A stretch of DNA of 64,000 nucleotides from positions 31,817 through 95,816 of the forward strand of contig CAJQSI010000020.1 of assembly GCA_905612515.1 (NCBI GenBank), read 5' to 3'. The stretch comes from an uncultured Opitutales bacterium (GTDB taxonomy: Bacteria > Verrucomicrobiota > Verrucomicrobiia > Opitutales > Seribacteraceae). The notes under the pieces are model-generated. The model ran no database searches. It saw nothing but the letters and a program-made list of their open reading frames with translations, and was not told the origin of the DNA. Position 1 is the first letter of the stretch. Every line of letters starts with the position of its first letter. This document shows, in pieces, positions 61,430 to 64,000 of the stretch. A program made the position numbers and the translations under genes.

Positions 61430-61602
61430 AAGATTTAATTATAAATCTGTGTTTCCAAATTATCCTGATGTTGTACATGGCCGTTTTGGCCCTCACGCCG
61501 AATATTGATAGACTTGAAAAGAGCGGATTCAACTTTATCAACGAGCACGCCACCAGGGTATTCTGAGCTCCAAGCAGGGTCGTCATTCTTTTCAAGCCAT
61601 TA
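61430..61602 (+). pseudogene. sulfatase N-terminal relic with TGA at the catalytic Cys codon
   Basis: Frame of nt 61501: [44 protein letters not shown]; aligns by eye with [33 protein letters not shown] of the 23162 sulfatase. Confidence 0.7.
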
Positions 61603-61614
61603 CACTGGAGGCTC
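61565..61614 (+). promoter_or_regulatory. inverted repeat that could sequester the Shine-Dalgarno of the 61619 gene
   Basis: GAGCTCCA (61565-61572) pairs with TGGA-G-GCTC (61606-61614, one-nt bulge); GGAGG at 61607-61611 lies in the stem, 7 nt before ATG 61619. Confidence 0.4.
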
Positions 61615-61618
61615 AACC

Positions 61619-63538
61619 ATGACCAAGCAAATCAATCAAGCCTTCCCCGCAGACATTGTGGTCGGACTGTCTTTGGTCTTGTTCTTGGTCACGCCTTGTT
61701 TGGCGGAAACCGGTGATGACTTGGCCGGCGAGGCCGCTCTGCGGGCCGATGCCCGGAAGGTCTTCAAGGAAAAGGTCACGCCCTTCGTCAACAAGTACTG
61801 CGTCAAATGCCATGGAAGTCGGGCCAAGGCGGGAATCAATCTTCAATCGGCGCTCAAGAATCCCAACGGCGAGTCTGCGGCGCTGTACTGGAAGAAGGCC
61901 GCGGCGAACGTCAAGGTTCACGACATGCCGCCGGAGGATGCATCGAAATTCCCGTCCGATGAGGAGCGGCGTCAATTCATCGATTCGGTCGGTAAGATCA
62001 AGTACTTGGCGTCTCGCGATCCCGGACCTTTTGTCATTCGCCGACTGACCAAGACGGAATACGCCAACACCCTGCGCGATCTTTACGGGGTGGATCCGTC
62101 AGTCGCCGACAGTCTCCCCGAGGAAGTCGGCGGCGAGGGCTTCCTCAACTCGGTTTCCCCCCTGCAGTCCGAACTGTTCCTCGGCATCGCCAACCAGGTG
62201 ATCGAGCAGGTCGTGGCGCCGGAAGGCCAAGCGCCTCCCGCCGTGCAAAAACGTCTCTTCGGGGAACCGCCCGCCCAAGGTTCCGATCTCCGAAAGGAGG
62301 CCCGCAGGGTCGCCCGTTCCCTTGCCCGGAATGCCTACCGGCGTCCATCCTCCGAGGCGGAATTGGATGTCCTCGTCGACGTCTACGATCTCGCCCGGGA
62401 CAATGAACTTAATCATTCCGCGGCCTTGGGCCTGATGCTCAAGGCCGTCCTCGTCTCCCCGCAGTTTCTCTTCATCACCCCAGCCGGGGAACTTGATTCG
62501 AAGGAGAAAATCGTACTTTTGGATGACCACCAGTTGGCCTCCCGCCTGTCCTACCTCCTGTGGTCGGCCCCGCCTGACACAGAGCTGGCCGCCTTGGCCG
62601 ACCAGGGCAAACTCCACAAACCCGATGCCCTCAAGACCCAAGTGAAGCGGCTGTTGAAGGACGCCCGGTCGCGTGCCTTGTTCGATGGGTTCGGGGCGCA
62701 ATGGTTGCGCGTGAACGAGTTGGACGGGCAGATTTTCGATCCGAAGACCTTTCCCCAAATGACGCCTGCCCTCCGCACGGCGATGATGGAGGAAGCCCGA
62801 CTGTTCTTTGAGAGCATCGTGCGGGAGAACCAAAGCGTGACCCGGTTCGTGGACAGCGACTACACTTTCCTCAACGAACCGCTCGCCAAGGTATATGGTC
62901 TGAAGCAATCCATCCGCGGTCCGAAGATGCGCCGGGTCAAGCTGAAGAACCCCAACCGGGGAGGCATCCTCGGCATGCCGGCCGTACTGGCGGCCACCTC
63001 CTTCCCCAATCGGACCAGCCCCGTGCGGCGCGGGGTCTGGGTGCTCGAGCAGGTCTTGGGCGATCGCGTGCCGCCGCCGCCGCCCGACATTCCTGAACTG
63101 GAGGAGCAGGATCACAAGGAGGTGGAAGGGCTGACGTTGCGCCAACGGACTGAGCTGCACCAATCGGAAGCCACCTGTCGCAACTGCCACAAGGTACTTG
63201 ATCCCATTGGCTTCGGTCTGGAGAATTTCGACGCCATCGGCCAGTGGCGCGAAAAGAACGACGAGGGACTCGCCATCGATTCTGCGGGCAAGCTGTCCAA
63301 CGGCAAAGGTTTTTCCTCGCCCGCCGAACTAAAGGGCCTCCTCGCCCGGAGGGAGGCGGACCTCGCTCGTAACCTGACCGAAAGACTGATGGCCTACGCC
63401 CTCGGTCGTCAGCTCGAAGGCTACGACCAGATCGTGGTCGACCGTTTGCTTGCCGAGGTTGCAAAGGACAAGTACCGGGTGCGTTCGATCATTGTCGAGG
63501 TCATCACCAGTTACCTGTTTACACACCGCAGAATCTAA
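61619..63538 (+). CDS. planctomycete cytochrome C / DUF1587-DUF1595-DUF1592-DUF1588-DUF1585 protein
   Basis: [105 protein letters not shown]. Confidence 0.95.
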   Translation: MTKQINQAFPADIVVGLSLVLFLVTPCLAETGDDLAGEAALRADARKVFKEKVTPFVNKYCVKCHGSRAKAGINLQSALKNPNGESAALYWKKAAANVKVHDMPPEDASKFPSDEERRQFIDSVGKIKYLASRDPGPFVIRRLTKTEYANTLRDLYGVDPSVADSLPEEVGGEGFLNSVSPLQSELFLGIANQVIEQVVAPEGQAPPAVQKRLFGEPPAQGSDLRKEARRVARSLARNAYRRPSSEAELDVLVDVYDLARDNELNHSAALGLMLKAVLVSPQFLFITPAGELDSKEKIVLLDDHQLASRLSYLLWSAPPDTELAALADQGKLHKPDALKTQVKRLLKDARSRALFDGFGAQWLRVNELDGQIFDPKTFPQMTPALRTAMMEEARLFFESIVRENQSVTRFVDSDYTFLNEPLAKVYGLKQSIRGPKMRRVKLKNPNRGGILGMPAVLAATSFPNRTSPVRRGVWVLEQVLGDRVPPPPPDIPELEEQDHKEVEGLTLRQRTELHQSEATCRNCHKVLDPIGFGLENFDAIGQWREKNDEGLAIDSAGKLSNGKGFSSPAELKGLLARREADLARNLTERLMAYALGRQLEGYDQIVVDRLLAEVAKDKYRVRSIIVEVITSYLFTHRRI

Positions 63539-63572
63539 TGATCATCTTGATGAACAAGGATTACACAAACGA

Positions 63573-64000
63573 ATGAATCAAAACATGACTGCCATGAATA
63601 ACCTTTCCCTTGTCGATCGTCGCTCCTGGCTGAAAGGCGCGGGCCTTTCCCTCGCATTGCCTTTCATGGATTCCCTTGGCTTGGCCGCAGGAGCCAAGTC
63701 TGCCAAACCACCTGTGCGACTCGCCTTCATGTACATGCCCCACGGCGTCATCATGGATCAGTTTTGGCCGAAGAACCAGGAGAGCTTTCTCAACTCGCCG
63801 CCGCCCATCATCAAGTCGCTGCAACCGGTATTAGACCAGTGCCTCATGATGAAGGGCATCTCCGGTGTGCCGACCTCCCCCTTCAACGGGGCGCCCCACG
63901 CGCTCGAGCTTTCGACTTGGCTTACCGCGAGGTTGCCCGATGCCAGCTCACGCGGCCGCATCAACATCGCCATCTCGGCCGACCAGATCATGGCCAATTA
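63573..64000 (+). CDS. DUF1552 protein, truncated at the 3' window edge
   Basis: [40 protein letters not shown] then [21 protein letters not shown]; open to the window end, so absent from the ORF track. Confidence 0.85.
   Translation, partial: MNQNMTAMNNLSLVDRRSWLKGAGLSLALPFMDSLGLAAGAKSAKPPVRLAFMYMPHGVIMDQFWPKNQESFLNSPPPIIKSLQPVLDQCLMMKGISGVPTSPFNGAPHALELSTWLTARLPDASSRGRINIAISADQIMAN

Noticed and set aside
61564-61614. Selenocysteine at the catalytic position of the sulfatase relic, with the downstream hairpin as SECIS
   Set aside because: The frame after APSR loses sulfatase similarity and stops soon after; metal-binding region is deleted upstream; hairpin better explained by overlap with the next gene's ribosome site. 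selABC status unknown
62099-63190. 363-aa minus-strand ORF
   Set aside because: Antisense to the DUF1592-type gene; no domain recognised
1-64000. CRISPR array, phage, transposon or integron signals
   Set aside because: No regularly spaced direct repeats, transposase, integrase or phage structural motifs were seen in the sequence or ORF track

Overview
64 kb bacterial window, PVC-type and most likely Verrucomicrobiota by gene content (inference). Left part (1-18 kb) is mainly housekeeping: the 3' part of an SGNH/PVC-dehydrogenase/cytochrome c fusion, a TAXI-LemA-M48 cluster, a minus-strand block coaE-rho-pilB-like-pilB-like-pilC-like, a tRNA-Tyr(GTA), a J-domain protein and htpG. From about 18 kb to the end it is an accessory, secretion-rich catabolic region: ten intact Cys-type sulfatases, PVC-type c-cytochrome dehydrogenases, PQQ/sorbosone-type propellers, three 'planctomycete cytochrome + DUF1501/DUF1552' gene pairs, a beta-helix protein, esterase-like and glycosidase-like proteins, a Gfo/Idh/MocA oxidoreductase, a DUF1080 protein and a metzincin-like protein. 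The best candidate for an undescribed system is the repeated direct coupling (ATGA or back-to-back) of sulfatase genes to secreted heme/PQQ-type oxidoreductases. Three gene relics missing from or unrecognised in the ORF track were found by eye: a frameshifted sulfatase (about 56.0-56.3 kb), a sulfatase N-terminus whose catalytic Cys codon is TGA (about 61.4-61.6 kb), and a truncated DUF1552 gene (27.6-27.9 kb). No sulfatase maturase, SusC/SusD pair, CRISPR array, rRNA or transposase was recognised. All family calls come from reading motifs; no database search was run.
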